A stretch of 36,614 nucleotides of DNA, taken from NCBI GenBank assembly GCA_025456065.1, contig JALOLH010000043.1:1-36614 (forward strand), in the 5' to 3' direction. The stretch's first letter is position 1. Every line of letters starts with the position of its first letter. Under the pieces are notes generated by a model. That model searched no databases. It worked only from the letters and a program-made list of their open reading frames with translations, and was not told where the DNA came from. Below, one piece after another: positions 7,617 through 16,067 of this stretch. The DNA comes from Candidatus Nanopelagicales bacterium. Lineage in GTDB: Bacteria > Actinomycetota > Actinomycetes > S36-B12 > CAIYMF01. Position numbers and translations under genes: made by a program.

Positions 7617-9140
7617 TCAGCTCGCCGGGGCGCTGCCGGCGAGGCCGAGCGCCGAGCGCAGGTGCGCGACCACGGCGGCGGCCGGGTAGGGCGCGGGGCC
7701 GCCGGGCATGGCACCGGCGAGGTCGCGCACGCCGCGGAAGTCCTCGCCGGAGGTCACCAGCGCCGGCTCGACCGCGCCGCCCTTGCGCCGCTGGCCCAGG
7801 CCGGCCGCGGCGAGCAGGCCGTTGCACAGGCACAGCCGACCCTCCGCGTTCTGCGGGCGGCCGCCCTTGCGCGCGTACATCGCCGTCGGCTCGGCCGGGC
7901 AGCGGAAGTCCAGCTCGCCGTCCTCGCGCAGGAACGGGGAGCGCAGGTGCCCGATGTCGCACACCGCCCGGCGGGCCGCGACGACCTCGGGATCGGTGAG
8001 CGTGCCGTCGAGCTCGATGACCCGGAACGGGAACCCGGTCGGCGAGGCGCGCCAGTCGCTGCGGACGACGAGGTCGCCGGTCACCGCCGCGTCGATCACG
8101 CGCTGCTTGAGGGTGGCGTCGAAGCCCGACTCCTGGCTGTACGCGAAGACCGTCCCGACCTGGACGCCCTGCGCGCCGAGCTCGCACGCGCGGCGCAGGC
8201 CCTCCGGGGTGGCCCACGAGCCGGCCAGCCAGAACGGCAGTCCGAGGGCGGCGAGCACCGCGAGGTCGGGCTCGTCGCGGTCGTCGTACACCGGCTGCCC
8301 GCGCTCGTCGGTGCGACGCGGGCCGCGCGGGGGCGCGTTGTGCCCGCCGGCGCTCGGCCCCTCCACCACGAAGCCGAACGGACGGGTCGCGGGGTCGGCG
8401 GCCAGGCCGGTGGCGAGGTCGGTGGAGGCGACGATCGCCAGGAACCGCGGCTCGGGCAGGCGCTGCCAGGTGCCGTCGGCGACGAGCACCGCCGGCAGCA
8501 GCGACGTGGGACTGCACGTGACCGTCACCGGGGGCTGGTCGGAGCGCAGGCCCTGGGTGCGGATGGGCATCGTGACGTCCTGCCCCGCGGCCAGCGCCCG
8601 GATCATCGCGGGCAGCTCGGCGGGGTTGCCCGCCCCGGCCAGGACGTAGTCGACCCCGGCGAGCATCGCGCCGAGCAGCACCCACGGGATCGGCATCTCG
8701 ATCTTGCGCAGCACGTTCAGGCCGACGGGGGCGTCGTGGCCCTCTCGGGCCAGCGTGACCTCGACGAAGGCGGCGACGACGGTCAGCTCCTGGAGCGCGG
8801 CGGGGGGGTCGGGACGGAACCGGGGCACAGCGGCGTAGGGGGTCGAGGGGTCGATGCCGCCCTGGACGTAGTAGGCGCGCATCACCCGTCGGGCCATCGC
8901 CGGGTCGGGGAAGCGTGCCAGCGCGCGGCGCACGTCGCCGCCAGGGTCGCCGAGCTGCAGGCGTCGGGCCAGCACGACGTCGAGGGCGGTGCCGGACACG
9001 ACGCCCAGCTCCCCGGTGCTCGACACGGCACGGGCCAGCGCCCAGCCGGAGACGGCGACCCCCATCCCGCCCTGGATGACCGTGGGCAGCCGGCGGTGCG
9101 CCGTCCGGGTGCCTCGTCCTGGGGTGGGGCCCAACGTCAT
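7617..9140 (-). CDS. NPD/nitronate monooxygenase-family flavoprotein (possible trans-acting enoyl reductase)
   Basis: FMN-dependent TIM-barrel protein of 507 aa from the 2-nitropropane dioxygenase family. Visible marks are the N-terminal VIQGGMGVAVSG loop, the central EGPSAGGHNAP motif with the conserved His267, GAQGVQVGTVFAYSQESG (phosphate-binding region), and a C-terminal segment containing CLCNGLL. It is longer than classical nitronate monooxygenases (about 330-380 aa) and in the size range of PfaD, the NPD-type enoyl reductase acting in trans with PUFA synthases. Its place upstream of a dehydrogenase and a KS-AT-KS-ACP synthase supports that role, but context is the only evidence; many actinobacteria carry similar proteins labelled nitronate monooxygenase. 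ATG at 9140 follows GAGCGAGGTGATCTGCG. Confidence 0.88.
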   Translation of the reverse strand: MTLGPTPGRGTRTAHRRLPTVIQGGMGVAVSGWALARAVSSTGELGVVSGTALDVVLARRLQLGDPGGDVRRALARFPDPAMARRVMRAYYVQGGIDPSTPYAAVPRFRPDPPAALQELTVVAAFVEVTLAREGHDAPVGLNVLRKIEMPIPWVLLGAMLAGVDYVLAGAGNPAELPAMIRALAAGQDVTMPIRTQGLRSDQPPVTVTCSPTSLLPAVLVADGTWQRLPEPRFLAIVASTDLATGLAADPATRPFGFVVEGPSAGGHNAPPRGPRRTDERGQPVYDDRDEPDLAVLAALGLPFWLAGSWATPEGLRRACELGAQGVQVGTVFAYSQESGFDATLKQRVIDAAVTGDLVVRSDWRASPTGFPFRVIELDGTLTDPEVVAARRAVCDIGHLRSPFLREDGELDFRCPAEPTAMYARKGGRPQNAEGRLCLCNGLLAAAGLGQRRKGGAVEPALVTSGEDFRGVRDLAGAMPGGPAPYPAAAVVAHLRSALGLAGSAPAS

Positions 9141-9164
9141 CGCAGATCACCTCGCTCCTCTACC

Positions 9165-9198
9165 TACGCAACCGTAACCTACGGTGGCGTAAGTTACG
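9165..9198. promoter_or_regulatory. Two overlapping dyads, candidate TetR-type operator for the flavoprotein gene
   Basis: Dyad 1: arms 9165-9176 (TACGCAACCGTA) and 9180-9191 (TACGGTGGCGTA), 3-bp spacer, one mismatch. Dyad 2: arms 9173-9184 and 9187-9198, 2-bp spacer, two mismatches. Their centres are about 7.5 bp apart. The block ends 24 bp before the ATG at 9140 and overlaps the only plausible promoter there (TAGGTT or TAGGTA, minus strand). Overlapping dyads are typical of cooperative binding by two TetR-family dimers. No such regulator is encoded in the window. Confidence 0.6.
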
Positions 9199-9371
9199 AG
9201 GAGTCGCGGCGCAGCTCCCGCGCCCAGGCGCGGGTCGGCGTCGGCTGCAGGAGGTCGTCGCGGGGCCGGCCGCGACGGGGGCTACCGACGGGTACTGCCC
9301 GGCCCGTGGCCGGAAGGGGATGCCGCGCGTGCGCCCATGTGGGGGTGCTCGGCTGCGTCCCGCGACTGCAA

Positions 9372-9387
9372 TGTGACCTTCGTCACA
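9372..9387. promoter_or_regulatory. Perfect CRP/GlxR-type palindrome
   Basis: TGTGACCTTCGTCACA matches the TGTGA-N6-TCACA consensus of CRP-family regulators exactly. It lies 232 bp upstream of the flavoprotein start and 10 bp beyond the stop of the hydrolase gene. The same sequence could fold as a 6-bp stem with a 4-nt loop, but it has no T-tract and is not very GC-rich, so a terminator is less likely. Confidence 0.5.
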
Positions 9388-9397
9388 GTGCTGGCAT

Positions 9398-11434
9398 TCA
9401 GGTGGACGGGCCCGAGCTGCCCAGCTTGGAGAGGAACCCGCTGAGGTCGCCACGGGCGAGCTTCGCCGCGGTGGCGTCGTCGAGGCCGACGCTGCTCGGG
9501 TCGACGCCCCACTTCTGCAGCTGGCCGAGCACCGACGCCCGCGCGCTGGCGAACCGCTTGGCCACCATCCGACGGGCCGCCCACTCGCGCTCACGGTCAC
9601 GCAGGACCTGCTCGATGCGCGCCAGCTGCTCGTCGGTCGCGGGCAGGTCGAAGGTGTGGCGGATCGCGTCGCACAGCTCGATCCGGTAGTCGTGGCCCAT
9701 CCGCACGAACTCGCCGGGCTTGGAGTTCATCCCGTTCTTCAGGTCGACGAGGTTCAGCACGAACGTGACGACCGGGCGGAACTGGGTCTCCTTGGGCACC
9801 AGCGGAGGCCGGGTCTCCGGCGGGCCCATCCACCACGGCTCCCGGACGACCGCGTCGTAGGAGAACTTGTTGATCGGGTCGTCGTCGTGGATGACCTGCA
9901 CGTGGCGGACCCGGTCGGACAGGTCGGGGATCGCGTCGGCGCGCGTGACGCTGGCGAGGATCCCGGCCGGGTCGGCAGCGGACGCGTCGGCGAACCACCA
10001 CTCCCACAGGTCCGTGCGGAACGGCGTGCCCAGGTAGAGCCCGGCCGCCAGGCCCAGCTCGTCGAAGCGGTGGGTCCCCTGGGCGGCGACGTCCATCGCG
10101 ACCTGCGCGCCGAGGCTCTCGCCGAACTGCAGCAGGCGCGGGCGGTGCCCCTCCGGCAGGGCGGCGATGCGATCACGGATCCCGGCGAGCACCTGTGCCT
10201 GCAGGGCGACCCCGGCGCGGGTCTGGTTCAGCGCCAGGGCGCTCGGCACGAGCGCGTACTGCGGCACCACGATGGCGCAGTCGCCGCGGGTCAGGTACTC
10301 CAGGGCCTCGGCGAACGTGTAGTTCACGTAGCCCACGCCGGTCGGGGCGGCGACGACGATGACGGAGCGGTCGTAGGCGCCCAGTGCCTCGAGCTCGTCG
10401 AGCGCCAGCCGGGCGCGCGCAGCCGAGGTCGCTGCGGCGTCGAACCCGGCGACGGCGCGGATCGGGTCGATCGCCGGCTCGCCCATGACGGCGCTGATCT
10501 CGTCGGCGGACAGCGCCATCAGGACGAAGCGGCGACCCTCCTTGCCGATGTCGTCGAACGCGATGAGGCTCTGCGGCCCGGCCGTGACGTACGGGCTGGT
10601 CGGCGGCTCCGGGTAGGCCGGCTCCACGATGTCGTCGGCGTGCTGCATGCGGCGGCGCACCCGGTCCAGCGCGATGCCGCCGACGGGGATCAGGGCGGCC
10701 GCGGCGACGGCATGGCCGACCAGCGGGGTGACCGGGTCCTCCCGGCGTCCCATCGCCCGCGACACCAGGCGGGTGGTGCCCTCCGCGACGGCGAACTCGG
10801 CACCGGCCAGCCCGACCAGCCCGCCACCGACGGCCGCCCCGACGCCCAGGGAGGTCAGGGCGCCGCGGATGCCCGCCGGGCGCGCGATGGCACGGTCGTC
10901 GAGGGTCTCGCCGAGCTGCTCGGCCCGCGCCTCGTCCCGGGACAGCCGCAGCGCGGCGAGGCCACCGCCCATCGCGGCCGCCGCCCCGATCCCGGCGGCG
11001 TGCCGGCCGGGGCCCAGCGCCCGCCGCAGGCCCTTGTCGGCCGCGAGCACGAGCGCGGCGACCGCCGAGCCGCCGCCGAGGACGAAGGCGCCGGAGGAGG
11101 CGGCTGCCACCGGTACGGGAGCGGCGTGGTCGTTGCGCAGCACCCGGGAGGCGGCCAGCCCGCCCGCGGCGAGCAGCCCCGCGGTCAGCAGCGTCGTGGT
11201 GTCGGGGTCCCCGCGGCCACGCGCCTGCGCCACGAGCTCGGAGCAGGCCTCGATGGCCGAGACCGCGAAGGTCCCCACGCCCATGCCGTAGGCGGCGGTC
11301 GCGGCCGTGGCCATGGCCTGGTCGCTGGCGGAACGGGGCAGCAGCCCCCGCGCGAAGGTCCCGCCGGTGACCGTCGCGGCGACGGCCACCCCCGTGCCCA
11401 GCGCCAGGTAGCGCCACTCCCGATGGCCCGACAT
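9398..11434 (-). CDS. Membrane-anchored alpha/beta-hydrolase family protein (Abhydrolase_9 type)
   Basis: Protein of 678 aa. The N-terminal half (about 1-300) is rich in Gly/Ala hydrophobic stretches that look like several membrane segments. The C-terminal half is an alpha/beta-hydrolase with the nucleophile elbow FGESLGAQ (Ser440), followed by YLGTPFRTDLWEWWF and VIHDDDPINKF. This matches the actinobacterial 'alpha/beta-hydrolase family' with a membrane N-terminus; substrates are not known, and a lipid ester or acyl transfer is only a guess. ATG at 11434 is preferred over an upstream start because the extra residues are low-complexity and a -10-like CAGACT (minus, 11447-11442) sits 7 nt before it, consistent with a leaderless transcript. 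It reads toward the flavoprotein gene on the same strand, 257 bp away. Confidence 0.85.
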   Translation of the reverse strand: MSGHREWRYLALGTGVAVAATVTGGTFARGLLPRSASDQAMATAATAAYGMGVGTFAVSAIEACSELVAQARGRGDPDTTTLLTAGLLAAGGLAASRVLRNDHAAPVPVAAASSGAFVLGGGSAVAALVLAADKGLRRALGPGRHAAGIGAAAAMGGGLAALRLSRDEARAEQLGETLDDRAIARPAGIRGALTSLGVGAAVGGGLVGLAGAEFAVAEGTTRLVSRAMGRREDPVTPLVGHAVAAAALIPVGGIALDRVRRRMQHADDIVEPAYPEPPTSPYVTAGPQSLIAFDDIGKEGRRFVLMALSADEISAVMGEPAIDPIRAVAGFDAAATSAARARLALDELEALGAYDRSVIVVAAPTGVGYVNYTFAEALEYLTRGDCAIVVPQYALVPSALALNQTRAGVALQAQVLAGIRDRIAALPEGHRPRLLQFGESLGAQVAMDVAAQGTHRFDELGLAAGLYLGTPFRTDLWEWWFADASAADPAGILASVTRADAIPDLSDRVRHVQVIHDDDPINKFSYDAVVREPWWMGPPETRPPLVPKETQFRPVVTFVLNLVDLKNGMNSKPGEFVRMGHDYRIELCDAIRHTFDLPATDEQLARIEQVLRDREREWAARRMVAKRFASARASVLGQLQKWGVDPSSVGLDDATAAKLARGDLSGFLSKLGSSGPST

Positions 11435-11441
11435 GCGCCGC

Positions 11442-11447
11442 AGTCTG
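11442..11447 (-). promoter_or_regulatory. Candidate leaderless -10 for the alpha/beta-hydrolase gene
   Basis: CAGACT on the minus strand, 7 nt before the ATG at 11434, with no ribosome site between. It supports that start. Confidence 0.45.
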
Positions 11448-11644
11448 CCCGATGCGGGGCACGCTGGCGATGCCCAGCCACGCGGAACGGCGCGGCGCGC
11501 ACCGGTCCCGGTGCTCGGTGGCGCAGCCGTGCGGCTCGGCGCTCGGGGACCCGGGACATGGCCCCACCCTGCAGCCCGGGTCCGACATCGTGGCGGCACG
11601 GCCGCCGCAGGGTCGCGCGCGCTGCATGCGTGCGGGCCCGCGAC

Positions 11645-11650
11645 TAGCGT
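11645..11650 (+). promoter_or_regulatory. Candidate -10 element for the MaoC-like gene
   Basis: TAGCGT lies 29 nt before the ATG at 11680, and a strong GAGGGAGG ribosome site follows. This gives a normal leadered transcript. Confidence 0.45.
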
Positions 11651-11679
11651 CGGGTCGGCACCGACCGAGGGAGGCCGTC

Positions 11680-12561
11680 ATGTCCGAGCAGTCCGCCGGC
11701 CGCCCCGAGCGCGCCGAGCCGTCGCTGCCCTCGTTGCCGGCGAGCATCGCGCGCTCCGCGGCGCTGTGGAAGCGGCCCGCGACCGCGACGACCGTGCTGC
11801 CCGACCAGGAGTCGGCGATCCTCGGCTGGCAGCCGTCGCGCGAGCGGCTCGCGGAGTACCGCGCCCTGCTCGGCTCGCCCGCGGAGCTGCCGATCGCCTA
11901 CCCGCAGGTGCCGCTCATGGCCATGACCATGGACCTGGTGTCGCGCTGGTCGTTCCCGATGCGCGCGATGGGCATGGTCCACATGGGCGCGACCGTCGAG
12001 GTGCTCGCGCCGCTGCCCGCCGAGGCGTCGTGGGACCTGCGCTGCTGGAGCACCCCCGGGCGCCACGTGCGCTCCGGCCTCGAGTTCGACGTGTGGGGCG
12101 AGGTGTCGCTCGACGGCGCCCCCGCTTGGCGGTCACGAGCCGTCTACCTCTCGCGCAGCCGCCCGGCCAGCGGGGCCGAGGAGTCGACGGTGCCCGCCGC
12201 GGCGCCGGACGGCCCGTGGGCGCGGACCCTGGCGCTGCCAGCTGCGGAGGGCACCGGGCGCGCGTTCGCGCGGGTCTCGGGCGACATCAACCCGATCCAC
12301 CTGCACCGCATGCCCGCGCGCGTGCTCGGGTTCCCGCGCGCCATCGCGCACGGGTGGTGGATCGCCGGGCGGGTCGCTGCCCTCCTCGAGGCCGACGAGG
12401 CGATCCCGGGGCGGACGCTGGAGATCGCCTTCCGGCGCCCCGTGCTGCTGCCCTCGACCCCCGACCTGCTGGTCCGCGACCTCGCAGCCGGCCACGAGTT
12501 CCGGGTGGCGCGCGCAGGCACCGACGAGGCGCTCTGCTCCGGGCGGATCCTCGGGGGGTGA
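11680..12561 (+). CDS. MaoC-like hydratase/dehydratase, two hot-dog domains
   Basis: Protein of 293 aa in the enoyl-CoA (enoyl-ACP) hydratase / 3-hydroxyacyl dehydratase superfamily. The C-terminal hot-dog (about 185-293) carries the hydratase motif as DINPIHLHRMP with Asp202 and His207, followed by GFPRAIAHGWWIAGR. The N-terminal half (about 60-165) is a second hot-dog without the catalytic motif, as in double-hot-dog MaoC proteins. GAGGGAGG before the ATG at 11680 fixes the start; the long upstream extension has no support. It lies divergent from the hydrolase (245 bp between starts). It could supply a dehydratase step to the nearby synthase locus, but it is not in that operon, so this is inference. 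General fatty-acid metabolism is equally possible. Confidence 0.88.
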   Translation: MSEQSAGRPERAEPSLPSLPASIARSAALWKRPATATTVLPDQESAILGWQPSRERLAEYRALLGSPAELPIAYPQVPLMAMTMDLVSRWSFPMRAMGMVHMGATVEVLAPLPAEASWDLRCWSTPGRHVRSGLEFDVWGEVSLDGAPAWRSRAVYLSRSRPASGAEESTVPAAAPDGPWARTLALPAAEGTGRAFARVSGDINPIHLHRMPARVLGFPRAIAHGWWIAGRVAALLEADEAIPGRTLEIAFRRPVLLPSTPDLLVRDLAAGHEFRVARAGTDEALCSGRILGG

Positions 12562-12645
12562 GGGGACCCTGCCAGGGCCGACGCGCACCGTGGCGCGACC
12601 GCGGGACCGCGTCGTGGCTGCCGGGCCTGCCAGCGGTCGCCGCGC

Positions 12646-12651
12646 CAGAAT
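12646..12651 (+). promoter_or_regulatory. Candidate leaderless -10 for the tandem RNase III-like gene
   Basis: CAGAAT lies 6 nt before the ATG at 12658, with no ribosome site between. It supports this start and an independent promoter for the gene. Confidence 0.45.
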
Positions 12652-12657
12652 CGGGGC

Positions 12658-13515
12658 ATGGGCAGCGAGCGCGGGGCCGATCCGAGCGGTCCCGCGGTGC
12701 TGGCGGGCGCGAGCCCGCCCGGCTCGCGCACCCCGCCCGCGCTGCGTCCCCCGCCAACGGTCGGGGTGCCCCGCGGCCAGGATGCGGCTGCCCTGGCGAC
12801 CCAACGGCGGGCGGTGCTCGCCCGGCTGGGCCCGCTGCACGACGACGTGCTGGAGGCCGTGCGGGCGGGCCGGGGCCGTGAGTTCCAGCGACTGGAGCTC
12901 ATGGGCGACTCGGTCCTCGAGGTGGTCCTGCACGCCCACGCGGTGATCGCCGGTCCCGGCTGCCCGACCTGTGCCGGTCGAGCCGACCGCTTCACCACCG
13001 ACGCGCACCTCAGCGAGCTGGGACGGCGGATCGAGCTGGGCGACTGGCTCGAGCGCACACCGCCGCAGCACCGGGTGGCCGACCTGGTGGAGGCGTGCGT
13101 CGGCGCCGTCTGGGTGAGCCGGCGCTGGGCCGGGGTCGTCGGCCTGGTCGCGCGGGAGCTGCACCCCCTGGATGCGGTCGAGCAGCGACAGCTGCTGCAC
13201 GGCGGCGCCCACCTGCATCCCGACTCGCCGGCCCGGGCCCGCGAGATCCTCGGTGCCTCCGTCCTCGAGGCCGCGGCCTCGACGTCGGCCTACCTGCGCT
13301 ATCCCGAGGCGGACGAGGGCGTCCTGTCCCGGGTGAAGGCGCGGATGCTCGCCGGGGAGCACGTGCTGGGCCGCTCGCGGGACTCCAAGTGGGTGCACCG
13401 GACCCTGCGGCGGCGCCGGTTCGTCCGCGACGACGTGGAGCGTGCGCTGGCCGAGGACCTGCTCGCCCGGGGGCTGGCCTCGGCGATCACGATCGCGTGG
13501 CCGCTGGTCTCGTAG
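12658..13515 (+). CDS. Tandem RNase III-like domain protein (single-chain pseudo-dimer)
   Basis: Protein of 285 aa with a disordered Pro-rich N-terminus (1-45) and two RNase III-like helical domains, without a dsRNA-binding domain. Domain 1 (about 50-165): RLELMGDSVLE signature with Glu80 and Asp84, then LSELGRRIELGDWL, then VADLVEACVGAVWV with Asp142 and Glu145. Domain 2 (about 190-275): EILGASVLE with Glu196 but Ala200 for Asp, then PEADEGVLSRVKARML with Glu220, then DDVERAL with Asp258 and Glu261. Equivalent residues are offset by exactly 116, indicating internal duplication. Domain 1 keeps the four metal-binding positions but lost the EGxLSxxR segment (replaced by a CPTC sequence); domain 2 keeps that segment but lost one Asp. 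It is separate from standard rnc. RNA cleavage is possible but unproven; an RNA-binding pseudo-enzyme is the alternative. It lies 99 bp before an SSB gene on the same strand. Confidence 0.82.
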   Translation: MGSERGADPSGPAVLAGASPPGSRTPPALRPPPTVGVPRGQDAAALATQRRAVLARLGPLHDDVLEAVRAGRGREFQRLELMGDSVLEVVLHAHAVIAGPGCPTCAGRADRFTTDAHLSELGRRIELGDWLERTPPQHRVADLVEACVGAVWVSRRWAGVVGLVARELHPLDAVEQRQLLHGGAHLHPDSPARAREILGASVLEAAASTSAYLRYPEADEGVLSRVKARMLAGEHVLGRSRDSKWVHRTLRRRRFVRDDVERALAEDLLARGLASAITIAWPLVS

Positions 13516-13614
13516 CCCGTTCGTCCACAGATGCCGCGGCGGGGGCTGGTCGGAACCGACAGCGTCGGGCAGGGTGCCTCTCGCGACACCAGGGCAGGTG
13601 TCGGAGGGGGAGCG

Positions 13615-14154
13615 ATGAACGAGACGACGATCACGATCTCCGGCAACCTGGTCAGCGATGTCGACCACCGGGTCACCGCCCGGGGCGACGCCCTGGCCCG
13701 GTTCCGGATCGCCTCGACGGCCAGCCGGTACGACCGTTCCAGCGGGCGCTGGCTCGACGGGGACACGACCTTCTGGAACGTCACGGTCTGGCGCCGCGCC
13801 GCCGACAACGCGGCGGCCTCGCTGGCCAAGGGCCAGCCGGTCGTGGTGTTCGGCAGGGTCAAGCAGCGGACGGTCGACCGCGAGGTGCCGGCCGCGCCCG
13901 GCTCGACGATGGCCGTGACGTTCACCGACATCGAGGCGACCCACTTCGGGCTGGACCTCGCCCGTTGCCGGGCGCGGTACGAGCGGGCGCCGATCGGGCC
14001 ACAGACCTCCGAGCTGGGGCCGGTCGGCGAGCTGGGGCCGGTCGGCGAGCTGGGGCCGGTCGGCGAGCTGGGGCAGGTCGGGCAGGCCGGCGCCGGGGAG
14101 TCGCCGGCGGTTGCGGGGGCGTCGCAGCCGGATGGGGCCGCCGACGCGGCCTGA
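13615..14154 (+). CDS. Single-stranded DNA-binding protein, secondary paralogue
   Basis: OB-fold SSB of 179 aa. The N-terminal fold (about 1-115) shows ITISGNLVSDVDHRVT, ARFRIASTASRYD, TTFWNVTVWRRAADNAAASLAKGQPVVVFGRV and the closing strand before EATHFGLDL. The C-terminal tail contains four 6-residue repeats (ELGPVG-type) and ends in GASQPDGAADAA, lacking the acidic DDDIPF-like tip that recruits replication partners in the main SSB. It is therefore probably an accessory SsbB-type protein, as found beside ettA in other actinobacteria. ATG at 13615 is chosen because GGAGGGGGAG precedes it; a longer reading from 13531 adds unrelated residues. It lies between the RNase III-like gene and ettA, all on the plus strand. 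Confidence 0.9.
   Translation: MNETTITISGNLVSDVDHRVTARGDALARFRIASTASRYDRSSGRWLDGDTTFWNVTVWRRAADNAAASLAKGQPVVVFGRVKQRTVDREVPAAPGSTMAVTFTDIEATHFGLDLARCRARYERAPIGPQTSELGPVGELGPVGELGPVGELGQVGQAGAGESPAVAGASQPDGAADAA
14011..14082 (+). repeat. 18-bp tandem repeat, four units, in the SSB tail
   Basis: Units start at 14011, 14029, 14047 and 14065 with sequence GAGCTGGGGCCGGTCGGC; the first three are identical and the fourth has two changes. Each encodes Glu-Leu-Gly-Pro-Val-Gly. Exact identity suggests recent replication slippage, and the copy number probably varies between strains. Confidence 0.92.
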
Positions 14155-14282
14155 CGCCGGGGGGTGCCAGGCGCCCCGGAGCCGGTCGGTCGGGCGCGGG
14201 GGTCCCGACCGGCCGACCTCCGGACGCCGTGCACCCCCTCGTGGAGCCCGTTCGGGATTGGGGGCGTGCCGGCGCCGGCGGA

Positions 14283-14288
14283 TACCCT
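14283..14288 (+). promoter_or_regulatory. Candidate leaderless -10 for ettA
   Basis: TACCCT lies 8 nt before the ATG at 14297, with no ribosome site between. This indicates a leaderless transcript independent of the SSB gene. Confidence 0.45.
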
Positions 14289-14296
14289 TGCCGACC

Positions 14297-15994
<1,698 letters not shown>

Positions 15995-16067
15995 CCCGTC
16001 CCGGCCTCGCGACCCACCGGCCGTCGGGCGGCGGTCCCGGCAGGGGTGGCCACCCGGCCCGGCGAAG

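Noticed and set aside
9372..9387. Intrinsic terminator for the hydrolase gene
   Set aside because: Short, not GC-rich stem with no T-tract; an exact CRP-type consensus is the simpler reading.
7662..9689. A 675-codon plus-strand frame opposite the flavoprotein gene
   Set aside because: Antisense shadow; composition is His/Arg/Gly-rich, and it crosses the intergenic operator region.
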